A stretch of 64,000 bases of DNA from Datura wrightii. Lineage: Eukaryota; Streptophyta; Magnoliopsida; Solanales; Solanaceae. Positions 55,380 to 64,000 of this stretch are shown in pieces. The number at the start of each line of letters is the position of its first letter. Position 1 is the first letter of the stretch. A program made the translations under genes and the position numbers. The notes under the pieces are model-generated. The model saw only the letters and a program-made list of their open reading frames with translations. It was not told where the DNA came from and ran no database searches. The stretch covers positions 125,913,001 to 125,977,000 of the forward strand of contig JASDFA010000003.1 of the NCBI GenBank assembly GCA_035772735.1. The letters run 5' to 3'.

Positions 55380-55780
55380 CGCCCAGTGTGACGATTCATT
55401 AAGTGCTTAAACAAATCATTGTGCCCTTTCGTGTCATGACTGGAGTTTAGCAAACTTACCTGGGACCTACGAGTCAAGCAATGAATCGTGGTTTCACCCA
55501 ACGAGTCGTGGCCTGAGTCGTGGTCCTTGGACCTGTGTAGCTTCAAGACGGGTCACCTAACGAATCGTTTGGTCTCCCAATGATTCGTTGAGTGAGCCGT
55601 TACCACTCTTTTCATTTTAATTCTGCCTTTGATCTATTGTACGTGACGGAGGACCTCACAATTCATTTCTTGAAGAAACGAACCATTAAGTCACCCCTTG
55701 CTCCCTTGTTTTTTACAGTTCTCTTCACGATTTGACTGAACGAGCCGTCAGGTTAGACAACGACTCGTTCTGTGACATTT
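55380..55780 (-). promoter_or_regulatory. Internal ACGASTCGT array, candidate second promoter of element E
   Basis: Exact words at 55501-55509 and 55760-55768 with many near variants (for example AACGAATCGT at 55559) resemble the LTR U3 arrays. In element sense the array lies just upstream of the leader that is predicted to be spliced to the extra ORF. No convincing TATA box is visible. Promoter function is inference. Confidence 0.4.
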
Positions 55781-55884
55781 TACACCAGAACTGAAGTTCT
55801 AGATTTTGGTTCCAACTTCAAATTTTTCACCTTAATCACCTGCACCCATCAACAAACGTAAACACTGCATATTTCTTACATTTA

Positions 55885-56060
55885 CAACTTGGGTTGCCTC
55901 CCAAGAAGCACTTGATTTAATGTCGTGGTACGACGTGGATATTTTGGCTACTCAGACTTCGCCAAAACACCTACATGGGTTGCATCCCATGCAACCCTTG
56001 ATTTAATGTCACGGTACGACGCAAGTCTTTTGACTACTCAGAATTCGTCAAATAATTCGT
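55885..56060 (-). repeat. Tandem copies of the conserved post-pol block (about 92-bp spacing)
   Basis: GGGTTGC(C/A)TCCCA...CTTGATTTAATGTC...GGTACGACG appears at about 55890-55936 and 55977-56022. Each is followed by a CTACTCAGA-type segment. This is where E passes from the end of protease to non-coding sequence, so the duplicated block marks the place from which RT-RNaseH-INT is missing. Confidence 0.82.
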
Positions 56061-56850
56061 CTCCATCCTCCAGTGCTGAGACTATACTGAATTCCCTTGG
56101 CTGTTTCATGGTCCGGCTAATGTTGAAGGTGACCTCTTCTTTGTTCAACTTGAATTTTAACTGGCCTGCCTCCACATCTATTAGGGCCCTTCCTGTTGCA
56201 AGGAATAGTCACCCCAAAATGATGGGGACCTTAGAATCGACTTCGCAGTCCAGAATCACGAAGTTTGCTGGGAATATAAATTTGTCCACCTTGACAAACA
56301 CATCATATAAAATCCCCACAAGCTTTTTAACGGTTCTATCAACCATCAGTAGCCGCATAGTAGTCGGTGTGGGGGTTCCCAAGCCTAACTTTTTGAATAC
56401 TGCTAGAGGCATCAAGTTTATGATAACTCCCAAGTCACAAAGCGCCCTTGCAAACTCAACATCCCCAATGGTGAAAGGTATAGTAAACGCACCTGGGTCT
56501 TCCTTCTTCTGAGCTAGAAATCGTGTAGTTATGGAACCACAATGGTGCAAATTATCGATAGGTTTTAAACAAACAATCCTTTTCCTAGTGAAAAGGTCCT
56601 TCATGAATTTGGCATATCGGAGCATCTGCTCAAGTGCCTCAACTAATAGGATGTTCACCGACAGCTGCTTAAGCATAGAGATAAGCTTTTGATACTTCCC
56701 ATCTTCAGCTTTCTTCTTCAAACGCTGAGGATAAGGAGGAGGAGGTCTAGGGATCGATGTAAGTTTTTTTGTGCCTCCTTCTCCTTCCCATGGAAACTCC
56801 TTGCTCCCTTGCATTACTTGGAGCAGTTTGCACATCTGAGTCCCCAACTA
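56040..56850 (-). pseudogene. Element E aspartic protease (Athila type)
   Basis: The open stretch 56209-56847 ends gag and enters protease: RFLAQKKEDPGAFTIPFTIG, FARALCDLGVIINLMPLAVF (the D-L-G active site of Athila proteases), KKLGLGTPTPTTMRLLMVDR, FPANFVILDCEVDSKVPIIL. After 56207 the frame reads on into FLATGRALIDVEAGQLKFKL and EEVTFNISRTMKQP, then ends. Normally the RT region follows; here it does not. Confidence 0.88.
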
Positions 56851-58545
56851 AAGTTGGGTTTTTAAAATCTGCTACACCATCATCATTCATCAAGATGGGC
56901 TTCTCTGACTCCTTATTTACAATTGGCCTCGGAGGATCAACTATGGCCTTCCCTCTCCTAGTAATGACCGCCATGCAATGAATGTCATTTTTTAGATTTT
57001 GCACTGTGTTGCTGGGAAGTGTGCCTTTCTGCCTCTGATTAATTGCAAAAAACATCTGACTCATCTGCCTGATAACCACAGCATGTGACTCCACCTTTTC
57101 ATTTAAACCAGAAATATCAGCGCGGAGCTCCTTAAAGTGGCTCTTTGTTGTCTCTATCTGCTTGAGTACTTTGGATAGCATTTCCTCAACCCTTGAACCA
57201 CTAGACTCTGGCTCAAGGTTTCTTAGGGGAACATACCTTCTATCGTTCTTGAACTCCTCGCGCTTCTTCCAGTCTCCATTATCTCGATATTAGCCTCTAT
57301 TGTGATTATTATCCTTGTAAAAGTTCCGACCTTGGTTCCCTTGACCTTGACGCCAAGAGTCTTGGTTAGACCCTTGGGTGTTGCTCCGCAAACCCTCCCT
57401 CTCATCATTTAAATAATTAGCTTCTTCTTCAGACTCAGATTCACAACCATCATTTCTCAGGGCCTTACCTTGAGAACCCACGACATTTACTTTTTTTCGC
57501 TCCGACCCCCATCAAGTGCTTGGAAAGCAACCCCATAGTGGTCTTTATTTCTGCAATATCCTGATCACGATCCTCATTTTTTCTCCTCTATTCTGCAAAC
57601 ATACCAACCGCATATGAACTAGCCGGAATCTCCGCCTCTCTAGTGTGCCTAGCTCAGTTGGTTTTGGTGATCCTGTCTAGAAGCTTAGCAGCCTCTGCAT
57701 AAGTGTGGCTCATAAAGGTTCCTTTGGAGACGGTATCAGCCACCGCCTTGCTGTTGGCATTCAGACACCCATAAAAGATCTCCAACAATGTATCATCCGG
57801 AATCGTGTGATTTAGAACCCTTTTGATTTTTTTGTTGAAACGTAGCCAGGTCTCGTGGAGTGCCTCAGAATTTAGCTGTCTGAAGTTATATATTTTATCT
57901 TTCAACTACAACGCTTTGGATGGTGCGAAGAACCTTACCTTTCAAGAAAAGCTCTCTTAAGCTCTACCTAAGTAGTGATAGAATCATTCGGCAGCTCAGC
58001 CAACCACATCGTTGCTTCACTCCATGGAGAGAATGGAATAACCTCAGTCTGATTGCGTCTTGGCTCACCCCCAGTTGTTTTTATGCCCTACATATACCCA
58101 CAAAATTTGTCAAGTGAGCGTGGGCATCATCAGATGCATGACCCGTAAATATTCCCTTCATATTGAGTAGTTGGATCATTGCATTGGTAATGTTAAACTT
58201 TTCCCCAGCAGGCAAAGGAGGAGGGACTATAGCTCTAGTGGCACCGGCTTCATCTATCTCAGCATCATCCTCTTCATCAAACTACTGGTGTCTCTGGTGT
58301 TTTAGACCTCTGTGTCGTCTAGCTCACTCTGCTTCTGCAGCTAGACGTTGCTCTTCAGCAACTCTAGCTAACTCATGATCTCTAGCCAGAGCATGCTCTT
58401 CAGCCAACATTCTTGTTGTGTCTTGGTCCACGGTTTCCTGCTCTTGGATGTTGGCCATTCTTCTCAGGTTTCTTAACGTCTGCTCAAGTTCGTGATCAAT
58501 TGGAACCAGGGGATTTCCTTGGCTCCTAGTATCGGGCATGCACAA
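56747..58545 (-). pseudogene. Element E gag (Athila type, broken)
   Basis: Start about 58540: MPDTRSQGNPLVPIDHELEQ, then an Ala/Glu-rich helical stretch. Capsid-like sequence follows (SWSEATMWLAELPNDSITT, LERFFAP; LKDKIYNFRQLNSEALHETW, LRFNKKIKRVLNHTIPDDTL, EIFYGCLNANSKAVADTVSK), AEAAKLLDRITKTN, a Gly/Asn/Gln-rich basic region (GSNQDSWRQGQGNQGRNF), then a coiled-coil segment (EEMLSKVLKQIETTKSHFKE). No CCHC zinc knuckle is evident, as is common in Athila. Stops at several codons. Confidence 0.87.
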
Positions 58546-58645
58546 ACCTAAGACTAGTTAAGCAACTAAAACAACAAAAGAAAAATAGAAAAAAGAAATA
58601 AGAACCAATAGTAAAGCAAACACAATTAACAAAAGCCTTAGCCGT

Positions 58646-58664
58646 ATTCCCCGGAAATGGCGCC
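58646..58664 (-). promoter_or_regulatory. Element E primer binding site (tRNA-Asp, decayed)
   Basis: The minus strand reads TGGCGCCATTTCCGGGGAA, the Z site with two changes, separated by six bases from the LTR. Confidence 0.85.
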
Positions 58665-58670
58665 AAAATT

Positions 58671-60279
58671 CGATGTCGCCCAAATTACACCTCGCAATTG
58701 AGATATAAAGCGGTCGTTGTCAAATATAGAATCCAACAAAGGTTGAGGTCAATCCTATAGGGAATATGGTAAGAACTTAAATTAATGTGAATAGTTGTTA
58801 CTATTGAGTTACTTATTTCCTACAGGGGAAAGAAATAGAATAATAAACAAAAGTAAAGCTACTGAGTTCTTAGATCAAATTCGATTTGTATTCAATTAAC
58901 GACTTGACTAGGATTGTGTTCCCCAAGATTTCATAACCACAAGATTTATACACTAGTGATCTATTTCTGTGTTTAACATGCAATATTGGTAAGTTAGGTT
59001 CACCTATATGGTTTTTCCCCTATCTAAATGATTATCACCACGCAACTTGGTCCGTATACAGGTGTATTTTAATTGACCCTTACCCTTAATATCGTATTAG
59101 CTATCCCCGGACAAGTTCAAGCTATTAGATGAGGGTTGATAGCCTCAAATCTCCATTGTTAACTCTTTTCCCATTCATTACCTCCTTGGTCCGGTAAGTA
59201 AGAATAAGGCAAGTCCTAACGTTTGTAATCATCAAGAATCAATCAAAACGAAGGGAAAATCAATGCATGCATTAAACCTCGTTCAAGAATCACTAAGTAG
59301 TTTACCTATGTATGTTAATTGATCTTGGTTCCCACAACCCTAGTTATGGGTTTAGCTACTCATGATTATATGATTATAATCATAAAATATTGAATTAAAT
59401 CATAATTGCAAAGTACAACTTACAACTTATCATAGAAGAAAAACCAAGTAGATTGAATAAAACTCCAAAGTTGATGTATAAATTCCAATGTTGTTTTTGA
59501 TCCTCAAATTCAAGAACAAACTTGTAAACCTTGTTTCTCGACTCAAGAATAATCGTCACACAAAAATCCTACTTTAAAACTAATAATAATCGGCTTCTCT
59601 ACGAAAATAAACCTAAATTGTGTATTTATAGTTCCAAGAAATCCTTTTCCTAACTAAAACTGGAAACCAGGTCGGCAGTGGCCACGCGCTAGGTGACGAA
59701 TCGTTGGGACCTCTAACGAGTCGTGCCTTGCTAAAAATAGTCATCCTCATCATCGTTCCCAATTTTGGAAACAGATCACCTATCGACTCGTTGTGCCTAG
59801 CCACGAGTTGTTAGGTCCCTCATGGTCTAACTCCTTCAAAATTCCAGTGCACCTTACGGTTGGTTTCAGTGATCTGCCAATAAGTCATTCAGTCAACTAA
59901 CGACTCGTTAAGTCTGTCGTCAACTCCACTGGCTACTTTGGCGATATTTCCTCTGCCAGTCTTCATGACTGACTTCACGACTGGTTACTAGGTTTAACGA
60001 GTCGTTCCCTCAACCTGTCAGGTACACTGTCTCAGCATCTTCAAACTTCATCTTTTGAAAATAGCTTCAACAACAAGTCGTGCCTCTTGCCAACGACTCG
60101 TGAAGTTCCTAGCAGTCACCCTTTCAGTTATTTTCAGCATAAATTTTCCCAATTCAGTTATGAAACTGTTTTCTTGCAACATTAAGCACAAAACACGTCA
60201 TACCTATATAAACATAAATGGAATGTGCATAATTTCTTGGTTTTAAGCATTGAAAGTTTCGTAGAATCATGGCAGATCA
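58671..60279 (-). repeat. Element E 5' LTR (1609 bp)
   Basis: Matches 46176-47779 throughout, with moderate divergence. The terminal TG (plus coordinates) has become CG at 58671. The TATA box is the reverse of 59623-59631; the word array, partly decayed, is at 59690-60100. TGGTA follows at 60280. Confidence 0.92.
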
Positions 60280-60454
60280 TGGTACCAACACATATGCCAC
60301 TATGGATGGCTATTGGCATGGCGGAGAGTGCTTGGGAGATCGGAGATGAAGTCTCCCTGTCACCCTCAGATCGGGCTGGCTCTGACTGGGGCACCCTGCT
60401 AGTTCCTTCTCCTACTGCGACATCTAACTTCCTGCCAGTCGTGGTCTGCCACAT
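60280..60454 (-). pseudogene. Element F gag N-terminus
   Basis: ATG at 60454-60452 gives MWQTTTGRKLDVAVGEGTSR and then PQSEPARSEGD. It aligns with the gag start of element B near 18450 (ATGRKLDTAAGEGTSKMPQP). It is cut by element E and resumes at 46175. Confidence 0.85.
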
Positions 60455-60661
60455 GTCCGACTTTTCTTTGTAGACAAGCAGATTATAGTAAGCTTAGGGA
60501 CTCAACCCTATACAACACAACTCTCTAGCACGAATGGAAGATAAAGAAGAGTAATCACCCTAACATGCCTCGCAGCCTCCTGCCTATAGAATGTGGTGCA
60601 CAACACATTTATAGACAAGACTCTACTTGACACGGCTAGCAGACTCCTTGGGATACGACCT

Positions 60662-60673
60662 GCTCTGATACCA
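60662..60673 (-). promoter_or_regulatory. Element F primer binding site (initiator tRNA-Met)
   Basis: TGGTATCAGAGC on the minus strand, four bases from the LTR, identical to element B's. Confidence 0.93.
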
Positions 60674-60677
60674 AGTT

Positions 60678-62489
60678 TGTCACGCCCCACCTTGGGAGGC
60701 ATGACTGGCACCTAGTACCACACTGGAATCTAGCTGACCTGGCTAGGCTATGCACGTCTGGTGCATCTGCAACTTAATTTCATGTAAACAATGAGTTATA
60801 TCTCGGCTGTAAATACAACCTCCGACTGAAAAGGCCATATAGCCACCTGTAAACAAAAACAGTTAACCAACCACAAGCAATAAAAGGGAATCCTACGCAT
60901 GCTGACAAAACCACCATGTTGTCTAAGTATAACTGAAATGAAAATCAGGCAACTATAACTACACTATAGCCGACAAGGCCATTATATAACAACTAAACAA
61001 GGCCCCATACAACCATCACATGAAATAAAACATATATAGGCCCCATACGGCCAACAACAAACTAACCACAGGAAAACTATAAATTTGCAAGCCTCTAGGA
61101 GTGGAATAATGGTCGAGACAGGGTCCCGACCTACCCATACTATACCTGTCCTGACCTACCCGTACTGTACAACCAAAAGAGAAAACCTTCTAACTAATTA
61201 GCTCTGGAGGAGGGGAGCTAACTATACTGTTGACTCTGGATGAAATCTAAGAAGGTCCTGATCCATGTCTATCCGCACCTGCAGGAAAGTAATACAGCGT
61301 CCCAAAATAGGCGTCTGTACAATATGTATCAATAATGTAAGGCAGTAACTGAAAAAAACTAAATAAAACTTAACATGAAACTAAAAGTAACTAAGTGGAA
61401 GGGATAGGGATATAACCTGATTAACTTGACTTTTTGTTGTCTAATCTATCAGTAAATAGTGCAAACATGAACCTTACCTGGTCCCTAAAATTCGGAAGGT
61501 ACAACCACCACAGAATAACCCACCCAGGGCCCCTATAAGCCCTAGAGAGTACACTTTAATCTATATACCCCGACAAGGTCAAAATAAGTCAACTAATACC
61601 TATAGCCAACCTACCAGTCCCCTGATCTGCAACTGAGCCTGCTCGGCCCCTGAACTGTAGTTGTGTCTGAGTCCTGTGGACTCCAGATAACTGCACCTCG
61701 GGCACCAGGCTTGATGAGGGTGTACTATCGATACGACGTAGAAATAATAGTCTAGCCATAGAATGGACTGAATGAGACCCTTGGGCCTCATTGTTATGGC
61801 ATATCGCTCCTCAGGGCGACGTCATATAGCCCCTGGCAGTCAACGACACAGCTAGTAACCCTAGGGTTGGTCATGGAAGGCTATATAGGGAAAATTCAAT
61901 CCCAAACTAAACATAGAGTACTGGTCTCAGCTAACAGCAACAGCTATTCACAACAATATTATTTCTAGCTCTCTTACTAGGATTCAAACTATAGTACAAT
62001 GCTATAGAAAATAACTTGCTGAAGGAATTCGCCTACCGATGAGTTTCAACATGTATTCATCAACTCTTTTCAACTATAACCATAATACTGGGAGAAAGAG
62101 ACTAATTTCAATACCAAATTCGGCTTAAAATGATAACTTTTAATACTAATAGAAATTATATTTCAAATACATAAAATACGGCTGAAAATCTATAATTTCC
62201 CGAGGGTTAAGAAGGGAAAAATGCTTACTTGATGCTTATGATCGTTTAGGAATCAGTTTGGAGCAATTCTGACTACTTTTGCTCTACGGGGTTACAATTT
62301 GCGGGGCAAATTTCAAGAAAATAACTCTGTAGTAATTCTCCTTGTAGGCTTAGAACTCGATACCTAAAGTTAATTTGAGTTTGGACAGTGTTTGATAGCA
62401 TAATTGGATGAAAATTAATTGAAATCTTCATGTCTTCTCACTTCTGTCTGAGGAAATAACTTGGAAATGAATCACAATTGAAATGAGGG

Positions 62490-62558
<69 letters not shown>

Positions 62559-62774
62559 GGGTGGTTGTAGGGGGCACCCCGCGCCGCCCAAGGTGCCAGA
62601 ACAGCCCCGCGTCACGCGCCTCATCGTGACAGTGGGCTGGTGCGCCACGCTGGCCCTTCGCGGCCTAGCCTCGCCCGATCCTGCTTTCGAGGCTTTTCTT
62701 CACACGTCATACTCTCTTTATTCCTCAAGAATCCATGCTACTCTTACTAATCGTTCACTTTTATGGGGATAACA
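60678..62774 (-). repeat. Element F 5' LTR (about 2097 bp)
   Basis: Starts TGTCACGCCCCACC. The U5/R half matches B's LTR recognisably (CATGACTGGCACC, GCCCCATACGGCC). I place the far end at TTATGGGGATAACA (62774) because it aligns with B's TTTACGGGGTGTAACA. U3 next to TATA is a GC-rich block (62565-62690) with words unlike those of B. The TATA position is occupied by a long (TA)n tract. Confidence 0.82.
62493..62555. repeat. (TA)n microsatellite of about 63 bp at the LTR TATA box
   Basis: GAGGGATTTATATA leads into it. In element B the same GAGGGATTTATATAG is the reverse complement of the TATA box (20742-20755). So the repeat is an expansion of the promoter's TATA element. Confidence 0.88.
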
Positions 62775-62840
62775 ATATGGGACCCCTACTCTAACACATA
62801 ATTGGCTGATTAGAACTGGAAAGGACATGGAGAGAGTCGG
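62775..62840. other. Flank of element F, no feature recognised
   Basis: Sequence between F's LTR end and the decayed ORF of element G. ATATG follows the LTR and would be F's target duplication, but its partner is lost with the 3' LTR. Confidence 0.4.
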
Positions 62841-63588
62841 CTATCGATCCTTTCTTTCATTTATGTGGTGACCACATCATCGAAGTTTACATGCAATACA
62901 TGATGCATGATATCAAGATGACAACCTCCAAGTGCACCCTCTGGTCATTTTTGGATGGCCTGAGGCGGTAGCAAACCAAATCCAGCCACAAGTTGGATTC
63001 GAAGCGGACATCTTGCCTTAGGACTTCACCACTGTAGTGGCCCATATTGGCTGCCCTATTGCAATAGTTCCAGCTACCCATTGAAGTTGGTTTACCTTAG
63101 CAACAATCTTTTCCACAAACTCGGTCCCCGTGGCAACTGGCTCTGCCCAATAGATAGAATTGATGGCGTCCGGAGTGATATCAACCTCCACTCCAAACCA
63201 TGACGGATTGCAGATTTAGACACTCATCTACCCTCCCTGAGTGTTTTATCAAATATTACCTTTCTTGATAGGAGACATAGAACTCCACCACCAGGTTGGG
63301 GTAGTAACCAGCTGGAGCATCCATAAATGGGTACCAGTCTTTGTTGGCATACTATTTGTTGATATTGTGAAACTCCTGGCCCAATCCAGCTAAGTTGAAG
63401 TGCTTTTCAGGTGTGAGTGACCGGCTCTAGTATTTCATAAAGTAGGGCTTCATTCCCTTCACGCAGAACTAGAGACAATCCTCAGTATTGGTAGGGACTT
63501 GAGTCTCGGCGCTTTTTCCTTTTACTTTGCTCTTGCGTTTGCCAGAGGCTGGATCTATCCCTTTTTCTTGGCACCTATATGAAGACAT
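62841..63588 (-). pseudogene. Element G: decayed plant-transposon-protein ORF
   Basis: ATG at 63588-63586, then a basic start (GIDPASGKRKSKVKGKSAET), then across several stops MKPYFMKY, SLTPEKHFNLAGLGQEFHNI, DWYPFMDAPAGYYPNLVVEF and YVSYQER. Later frames give FYWAEPVATGTEFVEKIVAK, NQLQWVA and SNLWLDLVCYRLRPSKNDQR VHLEVV. This is the N-terminal half of the same ORF family seen in element E (the half that contains GYYPNLV and ends before the RHRLVPT segment). Its continuation would have lain left of F. Confidence 0.75.
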
Positions 63589-63757
63589 TTCCTTCAAAAT
63601 GATGTGAATGCCACAAAATCAGGACCATACTATTTTTTTATTTTTTTAATAGAAAATAAAAGAAAAAATCTACACTAGGCTAAGAAAAGAATAGGAATTG
63701 GATTGCAAAAAGGAAGAAGTTGCGATGGGTAGACTGCCTGTGTCTACAAGTCATCTA
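63589..63757 (-). other. Element G leader
   Basis: Non-coding sequence between a partial LTR and the ORF start. No clear primer binding site is visible next to 63758. Confidence 0.45.
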
Positions 63758-64000
63758 TGATGTCGCCAATCACACAAAAAAGTGTACATGGTAGTCAAGT
63801 AATATAGGATAGTGAATTCTAGATATCGTACCCATAGAGACATGTTAGATTAATTATTTAGTTTGAATCCTTATTTCACTATTCAAGAAAAATAGAATTT
63901 ACAGTTTTGCAAGAGTTTTGAGTGTACTTTTTACTAAAATTTAAAATATAACTTAAATCTAATAAAAATTCATTTTTAAGAGAGTTGTGATTCAAATAAT
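63758..64000 (-). repeat. Partial LTR at the window's right edge (element G?)
   Basis: TGATGTCGCCAATCACAC, then AAGTGTACATGGTAGTCAAG and ATATCGTACCCATAGAGA. This mirrors the U5 ends of Y (AAGTGTACGAGTCGTACAAG, ATGTCGAACCCACAGG) and E (TGATGTCGCCCAAATT). It runs out of the window. If it is the 5' LTR of G, the ORF follows it with only about 170 bases of leader. Confidence 0.6.

Larger units (their letters stand above)
46176..60279 (-). mobile_element. Element E: Athila-derived element with gag, protease and extra ORF but no RT/IN
   Basis: 5' LTR (58671-60279), decayed tRNA-Asp primer site, gag-protease, conserved post-pol block, long leader with intron signals, extra ORF, 3' untranslated region, and a 3' LTR (46176-47779) preceded by a partial LTR copy. 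Flanking duplications TGGTG (46171-46175) and TGGTA (60280-60284) differ by one base. It sits in element F's gag and contains the solo LTR D. RT, RNase H and integrase are absent, so it needed a helper or lost them after insertion. Confidence 0.9.
41560..62774 (-). mobile_element. Element F: Tekay-type retrotransposon, 3' LTR lost, split by E
   Basis: In element order: 5' LTR (60678-62774), tRNA-iMet primer site, gag start (60280-60454), the nested element E (46176-60279), rest of gag, protease, RT, RNase H, integrase and chromodomain ending near 41580. The proteins are closest to those of element B. The 3' LTR is missing at the left junction. Catalytic residues are lost in both RT and integrase. 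Confidence 0.92.

Noticed and set aside
55925..56512. 195-codon plus-strand open frame
   Set aside because: Exactly antisense to the element E protease, which has recognisable motifs; the plus frame has none.
62775..62796. Later end for the F LTR at CTCTAACA (62796)
   Set aside because: TTATGGGGATAACA at 62774 aligns better with the known Tekay LTR end TTTACGGGGTGTAACA.
1..64000. CRISPR arrays, operons, ribosome binding sites, tRNA or rRNA genes
   Set aside because: None seen; the content is eukaryotic retrotransposon DNA. tRNA-like matches are only the short primer binding sites.

Overview
This window is plant nuclear heterochromatin made almost entirely of nested LTR retrotransposons. I see no intact protein-coding gene. 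Two short exon-like stretches (37649-37799 minus, 41212-41429 plus) are the only candidates for host coding DNA. The element families are Ty3/gypsy Tekay-type chromoviruses, Athila-type elements with a tRNA-Asp primer site and a plant-transposon-protein ORF, and an unclassified LTR family that I call Y. Together with the many CpG/CHG-type nonsense changes they suggest a large, methylated dicot genome. Solanaceae is my best guess, by resemblance only.

Left half, 1-37355, is one nest read from its cut edges. Outermost is C (Tekay, plus; pol 33412-35055, LTR 35301-37355). Inside C's RNase H gene lies W (Athila, minus; 25674-33411, three LTRs around two internal segments). Inside W's 3' LTR lies Z (plus; a gutted Athila-like element, 6242-25673). 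Z received two Y elements in its 5' LTR in opposite orientation (4915-6241 and 6313-7719), a Tekay element B (minus) and another Y LTR (21824-23235) in its body. The plus Y was hit by element A (Tekay, plus, 1-4914). B plus its flank then underwent a tandem duplication of about 4.06 kb, followed by collapse of one copy to a solo LTR (9261-11556).

Centre, 37356-41560, is the only non-LTR stretch: an exon-like piece with a 3'-UTR-like tail, a foldback MITE (37821-38118), an AT-rich tandem array of roughly 485-bp units (38313-40850), and a second exon-like piece.

Right half: F (Tekay, minus, 3' LTR lost, 41560-62774) is split in gag by E (Athila-derived, minus, 46176-60279, target duplication TGGTG/TGGTA). 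E carries gag, protease and an extra ORF but no RT, RNase H or integrase, and its extra ORF is split by solo LTR D (51599-53813, target duplication TATCT). F itself sits in remnants of another element, G (62775-64000).

The most interesting shared signal is in the LTR promoters. Most U3 regions here carry, upstream of the TATA box, a CpG-rich array of short palindromes with a single central base. One word set (ACGASTCGT) is shared by W, E, C and D. Another (CCTCCGTGNCACGGAGG) is shared by Tekay A/B and Y. E repeats the first set inside the element, ahead of what looks like a separately promoted, spliced leader for its extra ORF.
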